A stretch of 64,000 bases of DNA from Nitrosarchaeum sp. (GTDB lineage: Archaea; Thermoproteota; Nitrososphaeria; Nitrososphaerales; Nitrosopumilaceae), in the NCBI GenBank assembly GCA_018334095.1, contig JAGXTE010000055.1:1-64000 (forward strand). Reading direction: 5' to 3'. The translations under genes and the position numbers were made by a program. The notes under the pieces were generated by a model. That model saw only the letters and a program-made list of their open reading frames with translations, had not been told where the DNA came from and did not search any database. This document shows, in pieces, positions 27,836-36,389 of this stretch (position 1 is the first letter of the stretch; the number at the start of each line of letters is the position of its first letter).

Positions 27836-28840
27836 CTATTTTATATCTGACCATCGTAATGGGGTTTCAGCCTTAATTTTTTGTTTAGTTTTTTTACCAA
27901 TTATTTTATCAATGAATTTTGGTGCAATTCCAGTAGCAGGTCGTTTTATTCCCACCATATTCTTATCAATAATAGTATTTTTGGGAATATCATTTAGTGT
28001 TATGATTGAGCGTCTTGCCATAGTTTTATTTATCAATTCACTTGGTTGACAAGATTTTTCATCGGTTCCAAGCATTTTTTCAGCTGATCGCATATTAATT
28101 ATAATTTCTCTGAGTTCTTTTGGATCACATGACATGGAATGATCTGGTCCATTCATTTTCTTATTTAATGTAAAATGTTTTTCAATTATTTTTGCACCCA
28201 AAACAACAGCTACTATAGGTACCAAATTATCAGAACCATTGTCAGAATAACCAATGGGATAATGAATTTTTTCAGCCATTGATTTGATTATGTTTAAGTT
28301 AACTTGATCAATTGGAGTGGGATATCCAGATACGCTGTGCATTACAATGATTTTATTGTTTTTGGTATTTTGAATTGTTTTAATGGCTTCATTGATTTCT
28401 TTCATGTTTGCCATACCAGTAGATATTATCATGGGCTTATTTTTTGATGCGGCATATTTTATCAGCGGTAGATTAGTTAAATCACCTGATGCAATCTTAA
28501 ATGCCGGAACTCTTAGTTTTGCCAAGAGATCAACTGCCTTTAAGCTAAATGGAGTTGAAAGAAAAATAATGTCTTTACTTTTTGCATAATGAGACAGTTC
28601 TGTAAATTCGGCATCTGAAAATTCTAGTTTTTTAAACAAGTTGTAATACTTTGATTTTTTAGATGCCAAATCACTAGCTTGAAAGGTTTGAAATTTTATT
28701 GAATCAGCATTTGCTTTTTTAGCTTCAGTAATCAATTTTTTTGCTATTTTTAAATCTCCATTATGATTAATTCCAGCCTCTGCAATAACAAATGCAGGAT
28801 GTTTCTCACCAACCCATTTATTAGAAATTTTAATCTTCAT
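27836..28840 (-). CDS. Nonulosonic acid synthase (NeuB/PseI/LegI family)
   Basis: 334 aa. The N-terminal TIM barrel has EAGINHNGD (residues 21-29), SIKFQTF and FLSTPFS. The C-terminal SAF/antifreeze-like domain (about 270-334) carries the usual ARRSIITLNDI segment. The enzyme condenses phosphoenolpyruvate with a 6-carbon amino sugar to form a 9-carbon sialic-like acid. It is the diagnostic gene of the island. I cannot tell from sequence alone whether the product is pseudaminic, legionaminic or another isomer; the PseB/C/G/H-like neighbours favour pseudaminic-like. Confidence 0.9.
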   Translation of the reverse strand: MKIKISNKWVGEKHPAFVIAEAGINHNGDLKIAKKLITEAKKANADSIKFQTFQASDLASKKSKYYNLFKKLEFSDAEFTELSHYAKSKDIIFLSTPFSLKAVDLLAKLRVPAFKIASGDLTNLPLIKYAASKNKPMIISTGMANMKEINEAIKTIQNTKNNKIIVMHSVSGYPTPIDQVNLNIIKSMAEKIHYPIGYSDNGSDNLVPIVAVVLGAKIIEKHFTLNKKMNGPDHSMSCDPKELREIIINMRSAEKMLGTDEKSCQPSELINKTMARRSIITLNDIPKNTIIDKNMVGIKRPATGIAPKFIDKIIGKKTKQKIKAETPLRWSDIK

Positions 28841-28921
28841 TTTTTGATACAGATGCTATCATAACAAATGTTCATTAAGTTTGTCATTAGAAAATATTAA
28901 ACGTCAATTTGTAATATCATA

Positions 28922-29347
28922 ATGATGGATATACAGTTAAGAAAAGCCACAAAATCAGACTGGGATTTTATTTTAGAATTAAGAAATAATGATTTTCAGT
29001 ATTTTTATGAACAAAATTCCCCCATTCCAAAAGAAGCACATTACCAATACATGGAAAACCATGTAAATGATTCAAATTTTCACCAGTGGATAATTTCACA
29101 TGAGGGAAATGATGTAGGATATGTACGAATCTTAAACGAGGATGTTGGAATTATGGTTAAAAAAGAGGCACAGGGGAAAGGAATTGCGTCTAAAGCATTA
29201 GATCTTTTAGAAAGAGAAGCTGTGAATTTAGGAATAAAAAAATTGGTTGCACTAATACATCCAAAAAATCAAAGTAGTGAGAAAATTTTCAAAAAAAATG
29301 GCTATGATTTGAAATTATACAGATTTGAAAAAAAACTAACAGATTAA
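28922..29347 (+). CDS. GNAT N-acetyltransferase (PseH-like)
   Basis: 141-aa acyltransferase. The acetyl-CoA loop is AQGKGIASKAL (about residues 82-92), preceded by DVGIMVKKE and followed by IHPKNQSSEKIFKKNGY. Position beside the synthase suggests it N-acetylates the 4-amino sugar intermediate. The start is ambiguous between two consecutive ATG codons. The 81-bp gap to the divergent synthase gene has a TATA-like stretch near 28890. Confidence 0.8.
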   Translation: MMDIQLRKATKSDWDFILELRNNDFQYFYEQNSPIPKEAHYQYMENHVNDSNFHQWIISHEGNDVGYVRILNEDVGIMVKKEAQGKGIASKALDLLEREAVNLGIKKLVALIHPKNQSSEKIFKKNGYDLKLYRFEKKLTD

Positions 29348-29398
29348 GTAAGATCATTAACGACATAATTATTTATAATAACTGAAGCAAAAATAAGC

Positions 29399-30445
29399 GT
29401 GAAGCCAACTGCCAATATTTTCTTAGGATATAAAGAGATCCGTACAGAACATTATAACAAATGGGAAAAAGCTCAATCAGAAAGATACTTTGAATATAGA
29501 AGAAAATGGACAGAAAATGCAAAAAATTTAATCGTTGAAAAATATCCTTTACATCTTGACATTGCCATTACAAATGTGTGCAATTTAGAATGTACGTTTT
29601 GTGCAAGAACCGTAAGAGTAGAAGATGGAACATGGAGAAAAGCACAGCATATGGATTTAGATTTGTTTAAAAAAATTATTGACGAAGCAACCGAATTAGG
29701 AACATATTCTCTAAACATGAATTTGTTAAATGAGCCCCTTACTCATCCAAAACTTTTGGAGATGATCAAATATGCAAAAGAGAAGGGAATTGTTGATGTG
29801 TTCTTTCACAGTCATGGAGGATTGTTAAATGAACAGAAAGCAAAAGAGTTGCTTGATTCTGGACTTGACAGATTACTAATTTCAATTGATTCGCCTTACA
29901 AAGAAAAGTACAACAAGATACGAGTTCTTTCTGATTTTGATAAGGTAATGGAAAATCTTCAAAATTTTAAAAAAATGAGAGATGAGAGAGGTCAATTAAA
30001 TCCAGTCATCAGAGTAAGCTGTATTCAATTTCCAGATATGCCATTAGATGAAATTGAAGATGCAAAAAAACTATTCTTGCAATTTTCAGATGCAATTGGA
30101 TTTCAACAGTACGTAGATCCCAGAAAAGAAGTCGGCAAGGACAAAAAATACCCTTCAGGGTATCAATCTCAATTTGTTTGTCAGCAACCATTTACACGTG
30201 TATCTATAATTGAGGATGGGCGAGTATCACCGTGCTGTTTGGATTATGATCAAGATTTGATAATCGGTGATTTAACCAAGCAATCATTAAAAGAGATTTG
30301 GGAATCAAGCAATCTTCAAAACATAAGAAATATCATGAAAAAAGGAGAATTTTATAAAATTCCTGCATGTGCAACTTGCCAAAGAGCCACAGATGCAGAC
30401 GCTGGAATTGTAGCTGAAATTGAAAACCTAGAGCCTACAGCATAG
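29399..30445 (+). CDS. Radical SAM protein with SPASM-type C-terminus
   Basis: 348 aa, GTG start about 27 nt after a TATA-like TTATTTATA. The radical-SAM cluster motif CNLECTFC (Cys61, 65, 68) is preceded by a beta-strand, LDIAITN. The NLLNEPLTHP and LLISIDSP segments belong to the barrel. The C-terminal cysteines (RVSPCCLDYD, then CATCQ) fit a SPASM/Twitch auxiliary cluster. Such enzymes modify peptides or small molecules such as sugars. In this setting, just upstream of a NeuA-like gene, a role in making an unusual sugar is plausible but unproved. Confidence 0.8.
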   Translation: MKPTANIFLGYKEIRTEHYNKWEKAQSERYFEYRRKWTENAKNLIVEKYPLHLDIAITNVCNLECTFCARTVRVEDGTWRKAQHMDLDLFKKIIDEATELGTYSLNMNLLNEPLTHPKLLEMIKYAKEKGIVDVFFHSHGGLLNEQKAKELLDSGLDRLLISIDSPYKEKYNKIRVLSDFDKVMENLQNFKKMRDERGQLNPVIRVSCIQFPDMPLDEIEDAKKLFLQFSDAIGFQQYVDPRKEVGKDKKYPSGYQSQFVCQQPFTRVSIIEDGRVSPCCLDYDQDLIIGDLTKQSLKEIWESSNLQNIRNIMKKGEFYKIPACATCQRATDADAGIVAEIENLEPTA

Positions 30446-30492
30446 AAAATTTAAACATAATTTTAAACAAGTTTCAAGTAATTTCAAAGTAA

Positions 30493-31191
30493 ATGAAAGT
30501 ACTTGCAATAATTCCAGCTAGAGGAGGTTCAAAAGGAGTCCCATTAAAAAATATTAAAAAATTAAACGGTAAACCTTTGATAAAATATACAATAGATGCT
30601 GCAAAAAAATCAAAGTTGCTAAATAGAATTATCGTTAGTACTGATAATGAAAAAATAGCTTCATTAGCTAAGAAATATGGTGCAGAAGTTCCATTTACAA
30701 GACCTAAAAAAATTTCAGGAAGTCAATCTACACAATTTCAAGTCGTAAAACATGCATTAGATTTTTTAAAAACTCAGAAATATTTCCCCGATATTGTCGT
30801 ATTATTACAACCAACATCTCCATTCAGAAGGAAGAAAATTATAGATGATTCTATTACAAAATTGATAAAATCTAAAGCAACTTGTGTTGTGTCAGTCATG
30901 CCAATGAAGCAGCATCCATATGCATCATTTTGGATAAAAAATGGAATGCTAAAACCTTTCAAAAAAGATTTTGATAGTCACGGAATAAGGCAAAAAAGAC
31001 CAATTTTGTATTATCCTACAGGATCAGTCTACACATTTTTTGCAAAAAATATCTTACAATACAAATCAATCTATGGTCCAAAAATGAAGCCAATTGTAGA
31101 AGATGAGTCTAGTTTGGATATTGATACTCCATTAGATTTTTTCATATGTGAGATGGTTTCAAAACATGGGAAAAATAAAAATAAATTTTAA
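30493..31191 (+). CDS. CMP-nonulosonate cytidylyltransferase (NeuA/PseF-like)
   Basis: 232 aa. The N-terminal motif IIPARGGSKGVPLKN (residues 5-19) binds CTP; LLQPTSPFRR and EDESSLDIDTPLDF follow as in CMP-sialic acid synthetases. It activates a 9-carbon sugar as CMP conjugate. Together with the SpsF-like protein this makes two candidate activating enzymes in one island. A TATA-like AATTTAAAC lies at about 30448. Its end overlaps the convergent oxidoreductase gene by 4 nt. Confidence 0.88.
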   Translation: MKVLAIIPARGGSKGVPLKNIKKLNGKPLIKYTIDAAKKSKLLNRIIVSTDNEKIASLAKKYGAEVPFTRPKKISGSQSTQFQVVKHALDFLKTQKYFPDIVVLLQPTSPFRRKKIIDDSITKLIKSKATCVVSVMPMKQHPYASFWIKNGMLKPFKKDFDSHGIRQKRPILYYPTGSVYTFFAKNILQYKSIYGPKMKPIVEDESSLDIDTPLDFFICEMVSKHGKNKNKF

Positions 31192-32186
31192 CTATATCCA
31201 AAAATTGTTTCTGCTAGTTGGTTAAGTTTTGAGGCAGCAGATAATGTTGGCAAATCTATTTTTTGAGATAAATTATCATCTAACATGACTGCAATTTCTT
31301 CAGCTAAACCTGGTTTGATACCTGGGAAAGCGCAAGTAGTATGTATTTTTTCCCAGTTGATTGTTCCTTTGTGGCAAACGTAAAGATCTTCTAATGGAAT
31401 GAGTCTGTAAGAATTTTTGTCAGTCATTATTTCAATTCCCCAACGATCATTGGAATTCCAATCAGCATGATATGAAAATGGAATGTTTGAGTCACTGATT
31501 CCAGAACCCACAAAAATTGAACCGGAAGGATGCCAATCAAGATGACCTGATTGATATGAGGAAATCTCTTTTGGCATTCCTATCAAATCAACAACCATTG
31601 AAATAACATGCAGTGTGTTTGCAATTCCCCATCTAGCATAGACATCAGATGAATCTTTTTCAAAATTTATTTTGTGAGTCCATTCAGTTAATGTAAACTT
31701 GCAAGAAGTAATTCCACCATCATTTTGTACTAATTCTTTCAGACGTAGTAAATTTGGATAAAGTAGACGGTTATATCCAATACGAATTTTTGCAGAACTG
31801 TATTTTTCTATAATTGGCTGAAACTCTTTGCGATAAAGACTTCCTGGTTTTTCAACTAGAATGTTTGTTTGAGAACTTTCAAGTGCAGATTCAAGACACG
31901 GTAATAAAAGAGAAATTGGGGTTGCAATTATTACCAGATCCTGTTTTGGTATATTTGGTAGATTCTTTTCAAAGCCTCCACTAAGTGGAGTAAAATCAAA
32001 TTTTGAGCATAATTTAGCTACATTCTCTTTTGTGTTTGATAATATTGTAACCTTGGATATTCCAAATGACTTCAAGGCTAATGCGTATTGTTCTGCAATT
32101 AATCCTGAACCAATTACTAAAACAGATTTATCCCTTAGATTGATTGATTTTATGTTTAACAGTTCATCGTATAACATGTTATTCAC
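31188..32186 (-). CDS. Gfo/Idh/MocA-type oxidoreductase A
   Basis: 332-aa NAD(P)-dependent protein. It has a Rossmann domain (SVLVIGSGLIAEQYALAL, about 20-37), the family motif ILVEKPGSL and a beta-rich C-terminal substrate domain. The GTG start follows directly after the stop of the second oxidoreductase (TGA-GTG); an ATG three codons in (32177) is an alternative. It probably oxidises or reduces a sugar ring carbon. The catalytic Lys of EKP is present. Confidence 0.75.
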   Translation of the reverse strand: MNNMLYDELLNIKSINLRDKSVLVIGSGLIAEQYALALKSFGISKVTILSNTKENVAKLCSKFDFTPLSGGFEKNLPNIPKQDLVIIATPISLLLPCLESALESSQTNILVEKPGSLYRKEFQPIIEKYSSAKIRIGYNRLLYPNLLRLKELVQNDGGITSCKFTLTEWTHKINFEKDSSDVYARWGIANTLHVISMVVDLIGMPKEISSYQSGHLDWHPSGSIFVGSGISDSNIPFSYHADWNSNDRWGIEIMTDKNSYRLIPLEDLYVCHKGTINWEKIHTTCAFPGIKPGLAEEIAVMLDDNLSQKIDLPTLSAASKLNQLAETIFGYS

Positions 32187-33146
32187 TCAAGTAATTGGAC
32201 ATAATGATGGTTGTTTGTTTTGAATTTTATTAATGTGATTATTGAATATACGAAATAATTCAGTATGTAAAACAAAAGAATCCTGAACACTAGGTAAATG
32301 ACAGTCATCATTTTTCAATATATCCATAACAATAGAAGAGGTTAGCTCGCTTTGAAGCATCCATTTGAATGGAATGTTTGGTAGATTTTCAGATTTGATT
32401 ATCTTTTGATTAGTTTCATCTATAGTAATTTGTTTGTCTTCACTCTCAATATCTACAAGAATTGGTAAATTTTCAGATAATGAACTGGTGATATTTATGG
32501 TGGAATTTGAATTAGATTTTCCATTAATGATTCCTGCAAATTCTACAAAATTTTTACCTCTCTTGTTTTGAAGAATTTCATTATGGAGATTTTCAGTTAA
32601 TTCAATGTGTGTTGAATTTGTAAACCACAAAAATAGATCAAGAAAATGAATTGCATTTGTGCCCAAACCTATATTTCCAGTTTTTACAGAAAAATGAACT
32701 GGTTTTTTTTGAGAAAAATTCTCCTTCAGTGCCATATAGAATGGAAAATATCTTTTACTGGTATCAACCCATCCTTTTGCATTATGAATTGATAATTCCT
32801 TTAGTAAAGATTCGTATTCTTCTTTTGATTGGCAAACAATTTTTTCAATCAAAAATCGTGAGTGATTATTTTTTAAGAGTTGTTGAATAAGAGTAGATCT
32901 ACCTAATGAATTTGTAGAAACTATCACTAAATCACTAGGTTGAGAAATATTAGAAACATCATCATACCAAGAAATTGTATGATGATATTCTGGAACTTCA
33001 TTTAGACGATCTTTAGCAATATTAATAGAATTTTGATTAGGTTCTACAACTGAAATTTCAAGTGGGGAAGATATTTTTACAATCCCTTGAAGATGTCTGC
33101 TTCCTAAATTTCCACATCCAACAACTAAAACATGTTTTTTTTGCAT
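32187..33146 (-). CDS. Gfo/Idh/MocA-type oxidoreductase B
   Basis: 319 aa. The N-terminal VLVVGCGNLGSRHLQGI is the dinucleotide-binding loop of this family, and RFLIEKIVCQS replaces the usual EKP motif (Glu-Lys kept, Pro replaced by Ile). WVDTSKRYFPFY corresponds to the substrate region. Stop and start codons of genes A and B abut, so they are translated together and may form a heteromer or catalyse consecutive steps. The next upstream gene ends directly at its start, continuing the operon. Confidence 0.7.
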   Translation of the reverse strand: MQKKHVLVVGCGNLGSRHLQGIVKISSPLEISVVEPNQNSINIAKDRLNEVPEYHHTISWYDDVSNISQPSDLVIVSTNSLGRSTLIQQLLKNNHSRFLIEKIVCQSKEEYESLLKELSIHNAKGWVDTSKRYFPFYMALKENFSQKKPVHFSVKTGNIGLGTNAIHFLDLFLWFTNSTHIELTENLHNEILQNKRGKNFVEFAGIINGKSNSNSTINITSSLSENLPILVDIESEDKQITIDETNQKIIKSENLPNIPFKWMLQSELTSSIVMDILKNDDCHLPSVQDSFVLHTELFRIFNNHINKIQNKQPSLCPIT

Positions 33147-34337
33147 TTAGAGATCAGCACCTTCTCTTTGTTGACGAGTATCTTTTAACATCATTATTTC
33201 ATTAATTGATTGAGTAATTTTTGAGACAGGGTTATCCATTTGACCAAGATAATTATTAATAACATCTATTTGGGAAGATGTAAAGTTAAAAGAATTGTCT
33301 CTAAGAAGTTGAATTTTTTCCAATAGTTCTTTGGGAGTTTTTGCATAAAGAATAATACCTTGTTTGATCAAATCAAATGGAAAAGAATCACATTTCACAA
33401 TTTTTTCCAACTCAGGCAAGTAAATAATCACTTGTTTTTTTTGGAATAATGCTTCAAATGTAACTGCTGATAAATTTGTAATCAAAAATATTGATTTGCT
33501 AATAAGTGTACTTACATCTTCATATGTAACCTTTACTACAGGAGTATAATTTTTCTCAAAATCATCATAGAATTGTTTTTTTTCAATTGGATGTGGTTTA
33601 ATCATTAATTTCATTTTTGGAATTAAAGTGATGGTTTTACAAATTTCATCGACAGTTTTGATGACTCTTTTTTTTTCTAAAATTTTTGTTTGAATTAGAT
33701 CAGTAGAAGCATATAAAATAAATGAATTTTCATTCTGAGTTTGATGACTAATTGTTTTAGGATTAAAAGATTTTACATTACCAATAACATAAATAGAGTT
33801 TTCAGGGATTTTTTTCTTAATAAGATATTTTTTGTCTGAATCACTCCAAACATGTATTTGTGTACATCCAGCCTGACCATAGCTTATTTTTCTGATTTGT
33901 TTTGAGAGTTTCAACTTTAAAGATAATTTTGATAGTTTTTTAGATTTTATAGTTTTTAAAAATTGAATTTGATGAAAAACATCATTATTAAGTGGAATCA
34001 CATCAAGTAGCAAACCATCTTGAATTAAAATAGATGGAATTCGTTTTTTCTTGGCTATATTAATAAACCATTGTGGAAGAATATCAAAATCATTTCCAAC
34101 TATCAATAAGCCAATATTTTCCTGTTCAAAAATCATATTGGGATCTAGTTTTGGGTATGCATCTACAGTCTTGTATGGAATTTTGAGACGATTTAGTTCA
34201 TTTTCAGCGCCCTCGTCTTTGTATGTTCCTTGAGTAAGAAATAAAAAATCATAATTTTTTTTAATAGCATCGATAATTGGATGGAAGATTTTAACATGAT
34301 TCCCATTACTTGGTAAAAATAAAATAGTTTTAGTCAT
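33147..34337 (-). CDS. Putative GT-B glycosyltransferase with KPHP motif
   Basis: 396 aa, no signal peptide. The N-terminal half shows IQDG (105-108). The C-terminal half shows LMIKPHPIEKK (KPHP 247-250) and LITNLSAVTFEAL (Ser290). The combination of an acidic-Gly element, an HP motif and a Ser/Thr element is seen in bacterial sialyl- and Kdo-transferases, where HP contacts CMP. A CDP-glycerol-type transferase is the alternative. Given CMP-sugar genes nearby, a CMP-nonulosonate transferase is a reasonable guess. It overlaps the upstream GT2 gene by 4 nt. Confidence 0.55.
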   Translation of the reverse strand: MTKTILFLPSNGNHVKIFHPIIDAIKKNYDFLFLTQGTYKDEGAENELNRLKIPYKTVDAYPKLDPNMIFEQENIGLLIVGNDFDILPQWFINIAKKKRIPSILIQDGLLLDVIPLNNDVFHQIQFLKTIKSKKLSKLSLKLKLSKQIRKISYGQAGCTQIHVWSDSDKKYLIKKKIPENSIYVIGNVKSFNPKTISHQTQNENSFILYASTDLIQTKILEKKRVIKTVDEICKTITLIPKMKLMIKPHPIEKKQFYDDFEKNYTPVVKVTYEDVSTLISKSIFLITNLSAVTFEALFQKKQVIIYLPELEKIVKCDSFPFDLIKQGIILYAKTPKELLEKIQLLRDNSFNFTSSQIDVINNYLGQMDNPVSKITQSINEIMMLKDTRQQREGADL

Positions 34338-35560
34338 TTAATTTCATTGAGTTTTTTAACTTTTTGTAAAGCTTCGTGTATATTTTTTTTTTGTTCTTGA
34401 AGTATTTTATATGAATCAACTAAATATTTGTTATAAAATGTAAATGCATTAATAAGATCATTTCTAGTATTAATTATGGAGTAATCTAAAAATTGCTTGA
34501 AAGTTTTAGGATTTAAATTATTATCAACATTATTCAAAATTGAGTCTAGTTCATTTTTTATCAATAAATCTTTATCAGAAAAATTGTTCATGATTATATT
34601 TAGTTGATTTAATTGAGATTGATTTGTTTCAATTAGTTTTTTGATTTTTGAAGTAATATTTTTAGTACGATTTGGTAAAAACATACCATGCTTGTAAAAA
34701 TATTTAATTTTTAAATATTGTCTGACGACTTTATGTAATTCAAGATTTTTTGAAATAAAATAATTAATATTTTTTAAAAATAATTTTAGTCCAATATTTT
34801 TAATGAACCAAAAAGTGAACGGCAATAATGGAAAAAGAAAACCCAGTTGTCCATAAGAATTAAAAAGTATAATTCTATCAATTCCTCGATGGTTAGTAGA
34901 CATTCCTCCAGCATATCTATGCATTAGAATTTCATCAATGATGAAAATTTTGCCATCTTTTAGTAATTCAAGAATAATTGCTTTATCAGTAGAAATCATA
35001 TTTCTAAGATATTTTCCTTTTATTGAATTAAATCGATAAACTGCATACATATTTTCAGCACGATCTAATCGAAGGTAAAAATTAATCAGATCTTCAGAAT
35101 CATTAGATTTTGGATAGTTATCATATGAATAGTTTCTCAATACAGTATCAGATTTTTTGGTTTGAGATATAGGCCCATACTCATCAAAATATTGTATTTT
35201 ACTAATACTTCCTACCAATGAAGAGTTATTTTCTAAAATTTTGACATTTTTTTCTAAAAACTCTGGAAGCCAAAAATCATCAACTGCTGCCCAAACAAAA
35301 TATTTTCCTGACGCTTGTCGGATTAGAAAATTAAAATTCTCTAATGAACCAATGTTTTTTTCTTGTCTTATGTAAGATATTCTAGTGTCTGATTCAGAAA
35401 ATTTTTTACAGATTTTAGATGTTGAATCTGTAGATGCATTATCAGATATTATTAACTGAAAATTTTGGTAAGTCTGTGAAATTATAGATTCAATTCGTTT
35501 TTCTATAAATTGATCTCCATTATATACAGGAATTGCTATAGTTACCTCTGGATTTGTCAA
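34334..35560 (-). CDS. Family 2 glycosyltransferase
   Basis: 408 aa. The GT-A domain occupies the first ~250 residues: VTIAIPVYNGDQFIEKRIES, IISDNASTDST, and AAVDDFWLP with the metal-binding Asp pair. The remaining ~150 residues are Lys/Asn-rich and helical, possibly a coiled coil. The protein would add sugars in the cytoplasm during glycan assembly. Its start codon lies 43 bp downstream of the sulfotransferase stop. Confidence 0.85.
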   Translation of the reverse strand: MTNPEVTIAIPVYNGDQFIEKRIESIISQTYQNFQLIISDNASTDSTSKICKKFSESDTRISYIRQEKNIGSLENFNFLIRQASGKYFVWAAVDDFWLPEFLEKNVKILENNSSLVGSISKIQYFDEYGPISQTKKSDTVLRNYSYDNYPKSNDSEDLINFYLRLDRAENMYAVYRFNSIKGKYLRNMISTDKAIILELLKDGKIFIIDEILMHRYAGGMSTNHRGIDRIILFNSYGQLGFLFPLLPFTFWFIKNIGLKLFLKNINYFISKNLELHKVVRQYLKIKYFYKHGMFLPNRTKNITSKIKKLIETNQSQLNQLNIIMNNFSDKDLLIKNELDSILNNVDNNLNPKTFKQFLDYSIINTRNDLINAFTFYNKYLVDSYKILQEQKKNIHEALQKVKKLNEIK

Positions 35561-35603
35561 TTAAATTGAAAATAATGAACTAGTTAAAAATAATATGTAT
35601 TAT

Positions 35604-36389
35604 TTAAAGTCCTATAGGTGAAAAATCAATTTTTTTATAATATTTTGACATTGAAATAATCTTATTTTTAACATCGTCTGAAAGTTTTTCACCTCTTCCA
35701 GATACTCCCTTGTTAAGTCTAGTATTCAATTTAGAAGAACATTCTATTGAGTTATCAATATCTTTTTTTGAGCATGAAATATGTGTAAAATCTATAATTT
35801 TTTGTAATACATCTCCTGTATTTTGTGTAACATCATCATATGTAACTAGAAGTTTGTTATTTCTATGATACCAAGAAACGTAGAAATTAAAATACCATGG
35901 AATAATCATATCTGTAATAAAATTTACAATTTCAGATTTTTCCCATTTTAGAATTTCATCTGGAACAAAATTAAAAGGCATTATAATCCCTTCACGAAAA
36001 AAATGATCATGAATACTTTCTACAACATCAAATAAGTTTCTAACCAAGATTACTGGTTGTAATCGAAAGTTATCCATTAAAATTTCGGTTATTTGTGAAT
36101 ATCGAGTATGATGTTGTGCAACATAATTTTTACTATGATTTAAGATTAATTCGTCAGTAGCTAATTCTTGTTCTCGTCTATCATAACCAGGTAATAGATT
36201 AACTTGTTCCATGTCAGGAAGATTATGAATTAATTCTCTCAAATAAGAGGATCCGCTCTTAGGAAAACATGCTAAAAGAATGTGAATTTTATCTTCTGAT
36301 AATTTTTTAAATTCTTCATAATGACGTCTTCTTAAATTTCCCCTTTCAAAATTTTCATAAACCATTTTACTTGTTCCTGTAATTTTCAT
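35604..36389 (-). CDS. PAPS-dependent sulfotransferase family protein
   Basis: 261 aa. The 5'-phosphosulfate loop is CFPKSGSSYL (residues 41-50), and the 3'-phosphate element is VRNLFDVVESIHDHF (Arg117, Ser125). Both are characteristic of cytosolic and carbohydrate sulfotransferases. It would sulfate a surface glycan using PAPS. ATG 36365 (MVYENFERG) would avoid the 23-nt overlap with the upstream epimerase and may be the true start. PAPS-forming genes are not in this window. Confidence 0.78.
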   Translation of the reverse strand: MKITGTSKMVYENFERGNLRRRHYEEFKKLSEDKIHILLACFPKSGSSYLRELIHNLPDMEQVNLLPGYDRREQELATDELILNHSKNYVAQHHTRYSQITEILMDNFRLQPVILVRNLFDVVESIHDHFFREGIIMPFNFVPDEILKWEKSEIVNFITDMIIPWYFNFYVSWYHRNNKLLVTYDDVTQNTGDVLQKIIDFTHISCSKKDIDNSIECSSKLNTRLNKGVSGRGEKLSDDVKNKIISMSKYYKKIDFSPIGL

